In this document: in pieces, positions 12,079 through 21,307 of the stretch
How the letters are laid out: each line of letters opens with the position of its first letter
Position numbering within the stretch: position 1 is the stretch's first letter
Made by a program: the position numbers and the translations under genes
From: Geosiphon pyriformis
Taxonomy: Eukaryota > Glomeromycota > Glomeromycetes > Archaeosporales > Geosiphonaceae
Direction: 5' to 3'
Assembly (NCBI GenBank): GCA_016748015.1
Contig: JAAOMT010000571.1
Span: 685,095-749,094 of the forward strand
DNA length: 64,000 nt
Notes under the pieces: model-generated
What the model saw: the letters and a program-made list of their open reading frames with translations, nothing else
The model's database searches: none
Told to the model about the DNA's origin: nothing

Positions 12079-13101
12079 TCAATAATAATTGACATTTTTT
12101 CTGAATAACTGATTGAGAAAAAAAACGATTTTAGAGAAATCTTTGATAAATTTGTGATAGTAAGAAGCCAAACCAAGGAAAAAGCATAGTTCAGGAACAT
12201 TTATTGGTTGTCTAATGTTTTGAACTTTTTCAACTTTAGCTGGGTCAGAAAAAATTCTATCTTTTATAATAAAATGACCAAAAAACTGAGTGAATTGGTG
12301 TTCAAAGAAAGATTTGATTGGGTTGATCTTAAGACAAACATTTCTGAACAGGTCAAAAACCTTCTGTAAATTTTCAAGATGTTTATCCCAGGTTTTTGAG
12401 TAAACCATTATGTTATCTAAGTAAACCAGAACAAAGTTTTCTTTTACTGATTCAAATACTTTGTCCATTAGGCATTAAAAGATGGGAAAAGCATTGGTAA
12501 GACCAAAAGCATGACTGTAAATTTATAGGTGTCATATTTAGTAATAAAAACAGTTTTCTTTCTGCTTTCTGGATTTATCTCTACTTGCCAAAATCCAGTA
12601 GTTAAGTTAATGGTTGAAAAAAAAGCAGCACTATTGAATTTATCTAGCATTGCATCAATTTTGAGAAGTGAATATATGTTTCTTATAGTGATGGCATTTA
12701 ATTGGCAGTAGTCAATACAGAAACATAGGGTTTCACTTTTTTTGGATATCACTACAACTGAGAAAGCTTATTTACTCTTGGTTTTTTGTATGAATCCAAA
12801 GATTTTTCATCTGGTTTATTTTTTTTTTGATAAATTCATCATTGTATTGATTGGATTGGTAAGGCTTTAAATAGATGGGACAAGTTTTTTTTGTGATAAT
12901 AATATGTTTTATCACATAAGTTTGTTTAGGGATATCACTTTTTTTTGAGATAACTGGGCTATTTCTAGCCAACAGATTTTCAATGTCCACTTTTCTTTCT
13001 TCAGAGGAAAATTCTTTTTGTTTTACAACTAGTAATTGTATTTTAGAAGATTCATTCTCAAAAAACTTCTGTACTTCTTTTAGTTCTTTTCTGGGTATCA
13101 A
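12079..13101 (-). pseudogene. Reverse transcriptase of element B, catalytic site changed
   Basis: Three consecutive open stretches (13101-12772, 12752-12468, 12468-12079) make up the domain. Visible motifs: FCIDYCQLNAITIRN (motif A neighbourhood, fingers), the FSTINLTTGFWQVEI segment (motif A, first catalytic Asp replaced by Asn), and VYLDNIMVYSK where the Tyr-Leu-Asp-Asp catalytic pair reads Tyr-Leu-Asp-Asn. The thumb follows with KINPIKSFFEHQ and LGLASYYHKFIKDFSKI. Loss of catalytic aspartates makes this copy inactive regardless of the stops. Confidence 0.9.
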
Positions 13102-13480
13102 ACTAATTGGCTCTCAATCTTTGTAATAGATCAGGCAGAACTTACATTCATCACTAGGAGAATACAAAGATTTATTATATCAGTATCTGGTACAAGAGCC
13201 ATGCTATCAATAATTGTATTTTGCTTTCTTGCCAGGTTTTTTATCAAAGATTCTTTTAAGAATATTATAATAGGGCCAAAGAACAGCTTGTCATTTACCA
13301 TGATTTTTTTTTGTTAGCTTTAATATTGTCCAGTAGCTTATCATTGCTGGTGAAGATAATATAGACAAGTTTAGCAGTTTCTTCTTGTTCTTTTTGATCT
13401 TTTTTTTTATTGCTTTCATCATTATCTGATTTATCTGATTGTTTTTCTTTTTGGTTTTACTTGGGTACTGAAGGGGTTGT

Positions 13481-14209
13481 CTAATGATGGCACTTAACTA
13501 CAATAAGCTTTTCACCACATCTGATAGTTAGTTCACAAAACTCATAGTCAAGTAATGCTTTGGCTTTCTTGAACCACTCATTGCCAACAATTATGATGTA
13601 CTCTTTTGCTTTAGATATTTCCATATCAGTTTCAATGCTGATACTGTTAATGTGAACAGGAACAGCTTTGACTATATCCAAGCCTTTCTTTTTGTTATCA
13701 TGTACATTGGTTATTAGTTTAGTTGAAAGTTCATCAATCTTTCTGCCAATTGCTTCAAGGAAATGTTTGGCAATAACACTAATAGATGATTTACTGTCTA
13801 AAATCAGATCAATAAAGTAACCAGCTACTTGGACTTTGCAAATTAGAAAAGTGATATTGCTATTGTTAACAAGTCTAGCTTGGCAAGAGTGCTTGTTGGT
13901 TTTTGGTGTTTTCTTCTTTGGGATCAGTGATTTGTAAAGATTTTTTCTAAACAGTAGATGGGTCATTAACTGACCAAAAGTAATATGTACTAGGGTTTTC
14001 ATAAAATCCTTTATAACAAAATAGAGTCCAGATTTTTGTACAATTTCTGGGGGTTTCAACTTTGGAGGATTCTTAAAAACTTTGGCATTTGGTGGCTTAT
14101 TGTTATTAGCAGTGGAAGTTGAGACTTTATTGGAATCTAGAACGAAATCAACCTTGGCTTTTTTCTTTTTTTTTGTTGAGTCAAAGGGGTTGATTGCTAG
14201 TTTATTCAT
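13481..14209 (-). pseudogene. Retropepsin-like protease region of element B
   Basis: An open stretch of 242 codons. The N-terminal third is Lys/Pro-rich; the protease fold follows at about residues 125-230 with FIDLILDSKSSISVI, which corresponds to the Asp-Ser-Gly active loop (Gly replaced by Lys), and a later IIIVGNEWFKKAKALLDY segment typical of Ty3 proteases (normally 'LIGNDWL..'). It would cleave Gag-Pol. The changed active loop suggests it is not functional. Confidence 0.75.
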
Positions 14210-14547
14210 ATTATAATCATCATTAGTTGAGTTAAAGATGTAAAAAAAAAATTTTTCTGGTTGGCTTGTACTCTTACTCTTTGAAAATATGTTTACTAGT
14301 TTAAAGACTAATAAACAGTAGCTTTAACTAGGAGATTCTCTCCAAAGAAATTGATGTTGGCATGATTGGATCTTTAATTAGGAACATTGTTGTTGATAAT
14401 TCTGTTGTTTTGATTATTATTATTTCTAAGAGCTGGAGGTGGCAAAGAAAAATTGTTGCAATTTTTTGAGAAATATCTAGTTAATCTACAGTAATAGTAC
14501 ACAAATAGGCCATGATTTTGCTGTCTTTGGTAAGAGGGCTGCTGAGA

Positions 14548-15834
14548 CTAATTGAAATGTGGTTCAAATCTAGGTTTTTGTGGTTGCTGGTTGTTTCTGA
14601 CTGCTTGGGCTAATAGTTCTAATAGCCGAGCAAAATTTGCTGTAAGTCTATCTATTAACTGTTTATTGAAGTCTTGAATTTGGACAGTAAAAGAGGTAGC
14701 AGCTATTTGTGAAGCAGGAGCCATAGCAGAAGCAAAAGCAAAAACTGGAAGAGCAGATTCCAGGTGCATCTTTTGGTTATCTTCTATTTTCTGGACAAGT
14801 TCAATAGCCATATCTATTGTGAGATTATCTTTTAAAACTAGAAGGGGCCAAAGAGCATATGACAGATCTGTTTTCAATCTTTTTATAAAAGAATAAATCT
14901 TTTGCTCTTTTGTTCAGTTTTTTCCAGAGTCTACTCTTTTAATTAACTTTTTGATGACTTTGGCATATTCAGTTACCACTTTACTGAGACCTTGGGGTTT
15001 TTTTTTAGTTCCATGTATTATTTAGAAATTAGGATAGTAGTTCTGAATTTATTTTCAAAGTGAGTAGTAAAAGAGATATTTTCTTCTCCAGCATTTGTTG
15101 GTGCCCATCTAATAATTTTTTGCTAAGCATTGGCATTGGTTTTTTGTGAAAACCAAGTAGCAGGAGAGCCTTGAAAGTAGCCATCAATGATTTGGAACTT
15201 GTATTTATTATCATATTGGTTGGCTGTGGTAGCTTTTTTAAAATCATTCAACTATTTAATTAGATCTTATGTATCACTTCTGAATAATAGTAGTAGAGTA
15301 TTGTTTCTTTATTTTAAAGCAGTTTGTGTGCTTTGGAAGATGATCAAAATGTTTTGTTGTATAGAGTTATTAGCCATTGGTTCAGGAGTAACTGTTTGTG
15401 TGGAATGTTTTGATTCACTTGAGAAGAGATCAAAAACAGGAGCAGTTTGATAGCTTTCTTCTTCTGTTTCAAAGGGTGTTTTAGCTAATTGTTCAAATGT
15501 GAATTTGGTAATTCAGATATTTGAAATTAAGGGGCTGTTGTTCAAAGGTTGTGAAATATAAAAGCTGATTAATGCTGTTGTTTTTTTCTTCAAAGTTGTC
15601 TTTAAGATAAACTTGATCAAAGTAGTAAATTGTATAGACTGTGTAGATTTTAGCTAAATGCTTGTTTAGAAACCAGTTCCAAAAATCTTGGAATTGTTTG
15701 CTGGATTGTTTTTTAATAGGGAAGCAAATCAAGCAGAAGAACAAAAAATTGAATTCAATAAAGTCTAGATCATTTTTGTTGTGTGCTTCAAAGTGTTTTT
15801 CTAATTGTTGTGGGAGATATAAATAATTATCCAT
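14548..15834 (-). pseudogene. Gag of element B, broken
   Basis: Open pieces at 15834-15493 (N-terminal, MDNYLYLPQQLEKHFEAHNK), 15247-15029 and 14877-14548 lie in Gag position between the primer site and the protease. The last holds a Gln-rich segment with DNLTIDMAIELVQKIEDNQK, a typical Gag core end. Just downstream, 14460-14520 encodes a ruined CCHC knuckle: the pattern is kept, but the first Cys is Tyr, both Gly are Arg and the His is Tyr, all single G-to-A or C-to-T changes. Confidence 0.7.
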
Positions 15835-15864
15835 ACAATAGAAAACAAAGTAGATTTTAACAAT

Positions 15865-15880
15865 CTCACAGGGAGCACCA
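15865..15880 (-). other. Primer binding site of element B
   Basis: CTCACAGGGAGCACCA on the plus strand (the site on the element strand is its reverse complement, beginning TGGTGCTCCC). It lies 6 bases inside the 5' LTR. The identical 16-mer occurs at 59856-59871 beside the 5' LTR of the unrelated family A element, so both use the same tRNA. The layout fits a tRNA 3' end: 5 bases of T stem, 7 of acceptor stem, discriminator A and CCA. It resembles elongator tRNA-Met. Confidence 0.75.
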
Positions 15881-15886
15881 CTTTTA

Positions 15887-16660
15887 TGTTATGGGTTGGA
15901 GTAATAAGCTAACAAATAGCAAGAAAAAACAAGATTATAGAATAATGAAAAGAATCAAAGAAAATTCAACTTCAAAGAGCAAATTAAATAAATATGGATT
16001 CAATGTGTAAGATTAGTCTTATAAAATATTTCAGTCACTATACTTTTTAAAAAATAACTAAGGAATCTGAAGATAAAAAGATAGTCCATACTGTCAACAA
16101 ATAATTACACACTGGTATAATTCTATGTCTTATGTTGGTGTTTTTAGAATTCAATATCAGGTATTAGATGTACTTTTTAGTCATATTTTATTCAATAATC
16201 TTTAAATGCTACAATTATACAAGTCAAAAAAAGGGTAGGTAAATGCCAACAAATAATTTTTTATTCTAAAATGTTCAGATACTTGAAAGTAAGAAAAGAG
16301 AATTTAGCAATAAGAAAAAAATTGAGATAAAATTGTTATTTTATTTCTTTTATTTCTTTGATTCTTACATGCTTTTTTATAGCTAAGAAATTTATCACTT
16401 ATATAGTTATTAAAAGTAATTAATGATCAGATTAATGATTAGGTCAATAATTAGGTCAATGATTAGGTTAATAATCAGATTAATGATCAGATTATTGATC
16501 AGGTCAATAATCAGGTCAATAATCAGATCAATGATCAGATTAATGGTCAGATTATTAATCAGATTAATGATTACTATCTAAAAATAGAGTAGTTAATTAT
16601 ATGATATTAGTGGCTAATACATGTAATAATTAATAAGAAGTATAGGCTTCAACCATAATA
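15887..16660 (-). repeat. 5' LTR of element B
   Basis: 774 bases, 84 longer than its partner at 8883-9572. Most of the extra length is an expanded array of roughly 12-base AATGATCAG-type units (about 16420-16570). The two LTRs differ at many sites, mainly transitions, so the insertion is not recent. It should contain the element's promoter. Confidence 0.9.
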
Positions 16661-16664
16661 TTAT

Positions 16665-17942
16665 AAATGTTTTTTTCTTATTTTTTAGCAGTCATATTAT
16701 AATTAATTTTTACAGCTTTTTAAATCAAGTAATAATATAATAAATTATCTAATTTTTAATGTAAAAATAAGTATATTAGTTTCAATTAGCATTACTTTTG
16801 ATTTATGCAGATTTTTATTTAATATATTATTACTATTTTCTTATTTAAAAATTTAAAAATTAATTTAATGAGTTTTTTTAACTTTTTAGTAAGTATTAAA
16901 TAATTTCTTTTGGTGAGTGTTTTTGTTATTAAATTTGGTATATGACATAATGTTTTCATTAAAATTGTTGTTAGTAGTCACTGTTATGTTAGTTTTTTAA
17001 AGAAAATTTCTGTTATATCTTTATACTTCTAATTGTGTCTTTTTTAAAACTCCTGTAAAGATACTCTTTTTATTTTATACTAATATAAAACATCTGTATT
17101 TTTTGCTTGTAATAAAATGGTATTTTATTCTTAATAAATTCAAAAATAATTAAAATAAAAAGTAGAATTCAACAAAATTAATATTTATAAAATAATTTTA
17201 ATCAGAGATTATTTTTCTAAAGATATAAAGAACTTATTCCAAATTTTTAAGTTGACTGTTGATTTTGGTCAAAGTATTACAAGTATTTTTTAGATGATTT
17301 TATGTATTTAATATCTTTTTAGTGTGTTTTCAATCTTGTTAAACTTAGATCTTGTTTATGTTTTTGTTAATATGTTAGATGTTTTTACTATTATTTTTCT
17401 TTAACAAAAAGACAATAATAATAAAAAAAATAGTGGTTTTTTTGGTTATTTGCAGGAAATTAAATTATAAAAGAAAAAAATCTCCAATTCTATTGATTTT
17501 AATATTAATGGATAATACAAAATTTGGTGAATATACTGTCTAGCTTTTCTTGGAATTATAATCCAATTTTTTTAATTTTTCTTTATTTTTATTTTATTTA
17601 ATTAATTTTTTGTTTTTTATTATTCTCTTTTTTTGTTTGTTTTTTTTTCTAATTAGAAAGTTATTATATATATACATATTTTAAATTATATATAATTGTG
17701 TTTATTTTAACTGATTAATGAATAATTGCTAAGCTATTAAGTTTTCTATTTAATTGTAAGTGTCTTTTGGTTTACTTGTTTATAATCATGTTAAATTGGG
17801 TGCATTTGTACACATTTTGCATACTATTATGTACACATTATGTTTTTTAATTTTATTTATTAATTTATACTATTATTTAATAATTGGTTAATATATTATA
17901 ATATTATTACTTTTAATTTTTGTTAATTTCTATTAGATAACA
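16665..17942 (-). repeat. Remainder of 5' LTR of element C
   Basis: Continues the C LTR after the B insertion. Its end matches bases 1-83. At about 1.28 kb it is longer than the 835-870 base LTRs of family A, so it may contain another insertion or expansion. Extremely AT-rich, almost without CpG, no coding frame. Confidence 0.6.
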
Positions 17943-18686
17943 ATAACAATATTATTAAGTAAAACTACTATTTATTAAACCAGAAACAATGTTTTTAATT
18001 GATTTTTTTAAACATAAAACCATTTATAATAATTATTAGTTTTATAATAAAAAGATTAATTTTTTGAAAAATAGTAAAAAAAACAAAATAAAAGCAAAAA
18101 ACTTCTTTTTTAAAACTTGATTCTTTAAAAAATTTATAAAATATACAAAAAAAAAGTTTTACTTTAGTTAAATTAATTATATTAAAATTGTTTACTTAAA
18201 AAAAATTTTGAAAAAAGTACTTTTAATTAAAAGCAAAAATGTTTTTTAATAATTAAAGACTATTTAAATTTTTTATTACTTAAAAAAAGCTTTTTTATAA
18301 AGCATTATTTAATTGTTTTATACTTAAAAAAAGAATTTTTTAAGTAATTATATAATTAAAAACAATAAAAAAATCAATAATTGTTTTTTATTTTATTTTT
18401 TGTCTCAAGTATGATTATAAATTTAATTTAATTATAATAATTAAATTTAAAAATAAATAAAAATCTATTATTAAAAAACATTTTCCATTTAAAAATAGTG
18501 ATAATTTTATTGGTTCAATAAAATGTACCAATACTAAAATGCCCCATGGCCGTTATTTAATTTTGTCAAAATGCTATTCCAAAGCCTCAAAATATATTTT
18601 TGCTTTTTTTCCGATTAGATTCTTTCTTTCCAAGCTTTAAAATAAACTTCTTCAACTTTTCAATAACCTCCAGCTTTGCGGTTTAA
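17943..18686. other. AT-rich flank and SEC61 beta upstream region
   Basis: 17943-18530 is very AT-rich, without a gene or a recognisable repeat. Composition changes sharply at about 18540, where CpG reappears; 18540-18686 is presumably the promoter and 5' leader of the SEC61 beta gene. Confidence 0.5.
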
Positions 18687-19204
18687 ATGGTACTCATACA
18701 AAAAACATCTTTTGTTCCCTCGTTAGCTTGTCTGGTTATTTTCAATCAAAGCTGAGTGACTTCTTCTTTTAGGATCCTGTGACTTCCGGAGCGCCGAAAG
18801 GTGTCGTAAGGTAACCGCTTTTTCACTTTACTTTTTCAGTGGCTTTTCAACTAATCCACCCATAAGTGGTTTGCTCTGGCTATAACCCAAATAAAAAATA
18901 AGAGTTCATTTCACCTTTTTTTGATAGAAAACGTACCACAGGTGGGGTTGGAAGCAACAGCTCTAGACCGATATCACGCGCCGGCGGTAGTTCAACAATG
19001 ATGAAACTTTACGCAGACGATGCCCCTGGGCTTAAAGTGTAATAACCGCTAGCAAAATCATAGTCTTATGCTTTTTTTGTTTATTCGTATCGACTGAATT
19101 ATTTCTGTGGTTTCAGTGATCCTGTCGTGGTGGTGGTTCTTGCGCTTGCTTTCATTGGGTCTGTGTTCGTCTTACATATCTATGGAAAGTTTACACGTAG
19201 TTAG
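18687..19204 (+). CDS. SBH1: Protein transport protein Sec61 subunit beta
   Basis: Small tail-anchored subunit of the Sec61 translocon in the ER membrane, through which nascent secretory and membrane proteins pass. Four exons by eye: 18687-18689, 18773-18810, 18928-19038, 19117-19204, all with GT-AG introns; the total of 240 bases gives 79 residues, the usual size. Visible: the basic RKRTTGGVGSNSSRP segment, the conserved MKLYADDAPGLKVDPVVV motif before the membrane, then one hydrophobic helix (VVVVLALAFIGSVFVLHIYG) and a KFTRS tail. The start codon is exactly the last three bases of exon 1, followed at once by the intron; no other in-frame ATG exists close by. Tail-to-tail with SEC13. Confidence 0.92.
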
Positions 19205-19489
19205 AAAAAGCAGAATATATAATTTTCGAGTATATTTATTTTATAATCAATATCATAAAAGAAAATCTTTCAATATCACAAGTAATCTTCTGATTTAGTT
19301 TTAGATTATTTTTTTGAGCCAATGGAAAAGTCAAGATCCCTAGAGTGGTTTACATACGCGGGTATTATCAACAATTAAATTGAAAATTCGCTTAATCTAA
19401 GCTATCTTGAAAGGAATGGTCTTTGATTTCAAAAAACTTGCTATGCAACAATAATTTCAATTTTAAAAAGTTTCCAAACTGACGATGGT

Positions 19490-21043
19490 TTATTGATCTG
19501 TTAACTCGCTAACAAGCTCCCATTCACCATGTAAATTTTCTTTCCAAAGTGATACTTTGTTGTCACCACAAGATACAGCCAAAATGTTTCCCGATAACGA
19601 CCAACTCACTCTCCAAATTACATCAGGAAACCGATCAGCTTGAAGGGGTTTCTTAGTCCAGCCTGTTCCTGGGGAATCTTGTGTCCATATTATAACGGTT
19701 TTATCCTAATATGAAAAGAGGAAGGGTAACAATTAGTAAAGCAACCACGAGCGGAAAAATTTGGGATTGAGTGTTTTGAATTTTAATCAAATATGAAATC
19801 ACTTCACCTGAGAGCAACTTGCCAAGTAATTTTTTGGAAGTCCAATATTAGGTGCCCAGGCGACGTCACGCACCCAATCTGTATGTCCTTCAAGGCTATC
19901 TTCCTCTGTCCAAGAGTTAGATTCCTCCCTAAAATGTTAAATAGAAATGTTATAAAACGCCAATATATGAGAATATAATAATATAAAGCAATCTCACTTG
20001 TAAACCCAAATTTTCACAAGGTTATCACATCCAGCAGATGCAAATCTCTTTGAAGGCTTCAAATTAGGTGCCCCACCAGTGACCTGAACGAGTGATCCAG
20101 GCACAGTGGCAGGGGCCCAACTAACCGAATTAGCGCCAATCGCGTGGGCGTCAAAATAACGAGCGTCCCAGGTCCCGTCATCTGGAGTAGAAAATATAAT
20201 TTTTGATCTTTATTGAGCGAAAACATTAATGACAAAAATACATAATTACCCTTAAAAGTGAGCACCGAAACCTTTCCATCAGACGAGGCACAAGCGAGTA
20301 TCGGACCAAAATCATGCGGTGCCCAGGCGACAGAATTAACTGGAGTCAATTTCGAAGGGGAAAGTGAGCAGAAAATTATTTGCCTTCAAACCGATATAAT
20401 TTTTTGCAATCAAAAATCGTCCTTTCTTACCAGAAGAGGTATGGATCGAATGTTCTTTTATCTTAGACCAAGTTCCGTTTTGTTCTTTCCAAATTATTAC
20501 TTTGGAATCATAGGAGGATGATGCAAGTATATTACCAAATTTTGGATGCGCCCACGCAATCTGCCATACTGGACCTTCGTGTCTATATTTTCATCCAAAA
20601 CGTTCGAATCGCTTCTCTTAAGTATTATTATTATTATTATATGATAATTCCTATTTTTTTCAGGATCAAGGCTGAGTTTTTTTTGAATCTTACCCTTTTA
20701 AAGTTTCAACTAGTCGCCGATTTTCGCCGTCAATTTCGAATATTTTAATTGAACGGTCTGAAGAGCAAGTTGCCAGTTTTTTGCCATAGTAGTCAAGTTG
20801 GGCGTCATGCTGTTAGATAGATGCTATAAATAAGAGTTTTTCGGAGAAGATAAATGATCATAAACGAAGTAAACCATTTAACATACAATCATGTCCTCAT
20901 GCTGAGTTTCGAGGGCATGTTGATCGTATACAGTGGACTTGTAAAAGTAAATATCCCGAGAAATAGGATTTGAAAGGCATTATTTAGCAGTGCGAAAAAA
21001 GAAAAGAACTTAAAGACTTGAAGGAATTTTCAAATTTCACCAT
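19490..21043 (-). CDS. SEC13: COPII coat / nuclear pore protein Sec13 (WD40)
   Basis: Beta-propeller shared by the COPII outer coat (with Sec31, ER export) and the nuclear pore Y complex. Eight exons by eye: 21043-21041, 20937-20887, 20809-20694, 20582-20431, 20339-20250, 20181-19998, 19928-19808, 19705-19490; 933 bases, 310 residues, normal length. Diagnostic segments: [99 protein letters not shown], and the C-terminal [18 protein letters not shown] with [10 protein letters not shown]. The blades are mostly one per exon. As in the neighbouring translocon gene, the start codon ends exon 1 and the intron begins directly after ATG. It is divergent from the hydrolase gene, about 260 bases away. 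Confidence 0.95.
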
Positions 21044-21307
21044 AATTCAAAGTCGAGAATAGTTACTGTGTTGGAATAATGGATTAGAAAAAGTAACAAT
21101 TTTAAATTCGCAGTCATAAATCGACTTATTTAGGCGCGATAGTCCTCAAATTTTACTTATTTTGACACTTAGCTAAGCATCAGTTTGGCGCCCAATTTGA
21201 CGGTTGCAAGTGTATTTTATAATGTGGATAGAGCACCTTTGGCAATTTCTGTTTTCTTTGATTCTGAAGAGTTTTTGCCTAACCTATCTCAAAGCGTTCG
21301 CTGCAGT

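Larger units (their letters stand above)
8883..16660 (-). mobile_element. Ty3/gypsy LTR retrotransposon 'B', nearly full length, degenerate
   Basis: Both LTRs (8883-9572 and 15887-16660) begin TGTTAT; the left ends TGTAACA and the right a mutated CATAATA. The 4-bp TTAT at 8879-8882 is repeated at 16661-16664, as expected for a target-site duplication. On the minus strand the order from the 5' end is: primer site, Gag, protease, reverse transcriptase, RNase H, integrase, an extra reading frame, polypurine tract, 3' LTR. Integrase lying after reverse transcriptase identifies Ty3/gypsy (Metaviridae-type) organisation. Stops, frameshifts and a changed catalytic pair (Tyr-Leu-Asp-Asn) show it is dead. 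A 3' half of the same family lies at 60744-63137 in the opposite orientation. Confidence 0.9.
1..17942 (-). mobile_element. Decayed Ty3/gypsy LTR element 'C' (family A type), interrupted by element B
   Basis: A minus-strand LTR retrotransposon whose 3' LTR runs off the left window edge (its last 83 bases are visible), whose internal part is 84-8876, and whose 5' LTR starts at 8877, is split by element B (8883-16660), and resumes at 16665 to 17942. Three signs tie it to the family A element at 50641-60743: the polypurine tract next to the 3' LTR, the primer-site/LTR junction near 8877 (only G-to-A and C-to-T differences over 11 bases), and translated fragments of integrase, reverse transcriptase, dUTPase and Gag in the right order on the minus strand. 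No reading frame survives. The outer repeat is visible because bases 1-83 and about 17865-17942 are near copies. A block at about 2870-3670 does not match family A and is treated as a later insertion. Confidence 0.75.

Noticed and set aside
18773-18860. tRNA-like GC-rich patch (TCCGGAGCGCCGAAAGG)
   Set aside because: It is exon 2 of SEC61 beta; no cloverleaf can be drawn.
21173-21307. N-terminal extension of the hydrolase (frame open from 21173)
   Set aside because: Open but without an ATG that can be joined; the first in-frame ATG at 21308 is preferred, with the extension kept as an alternative.
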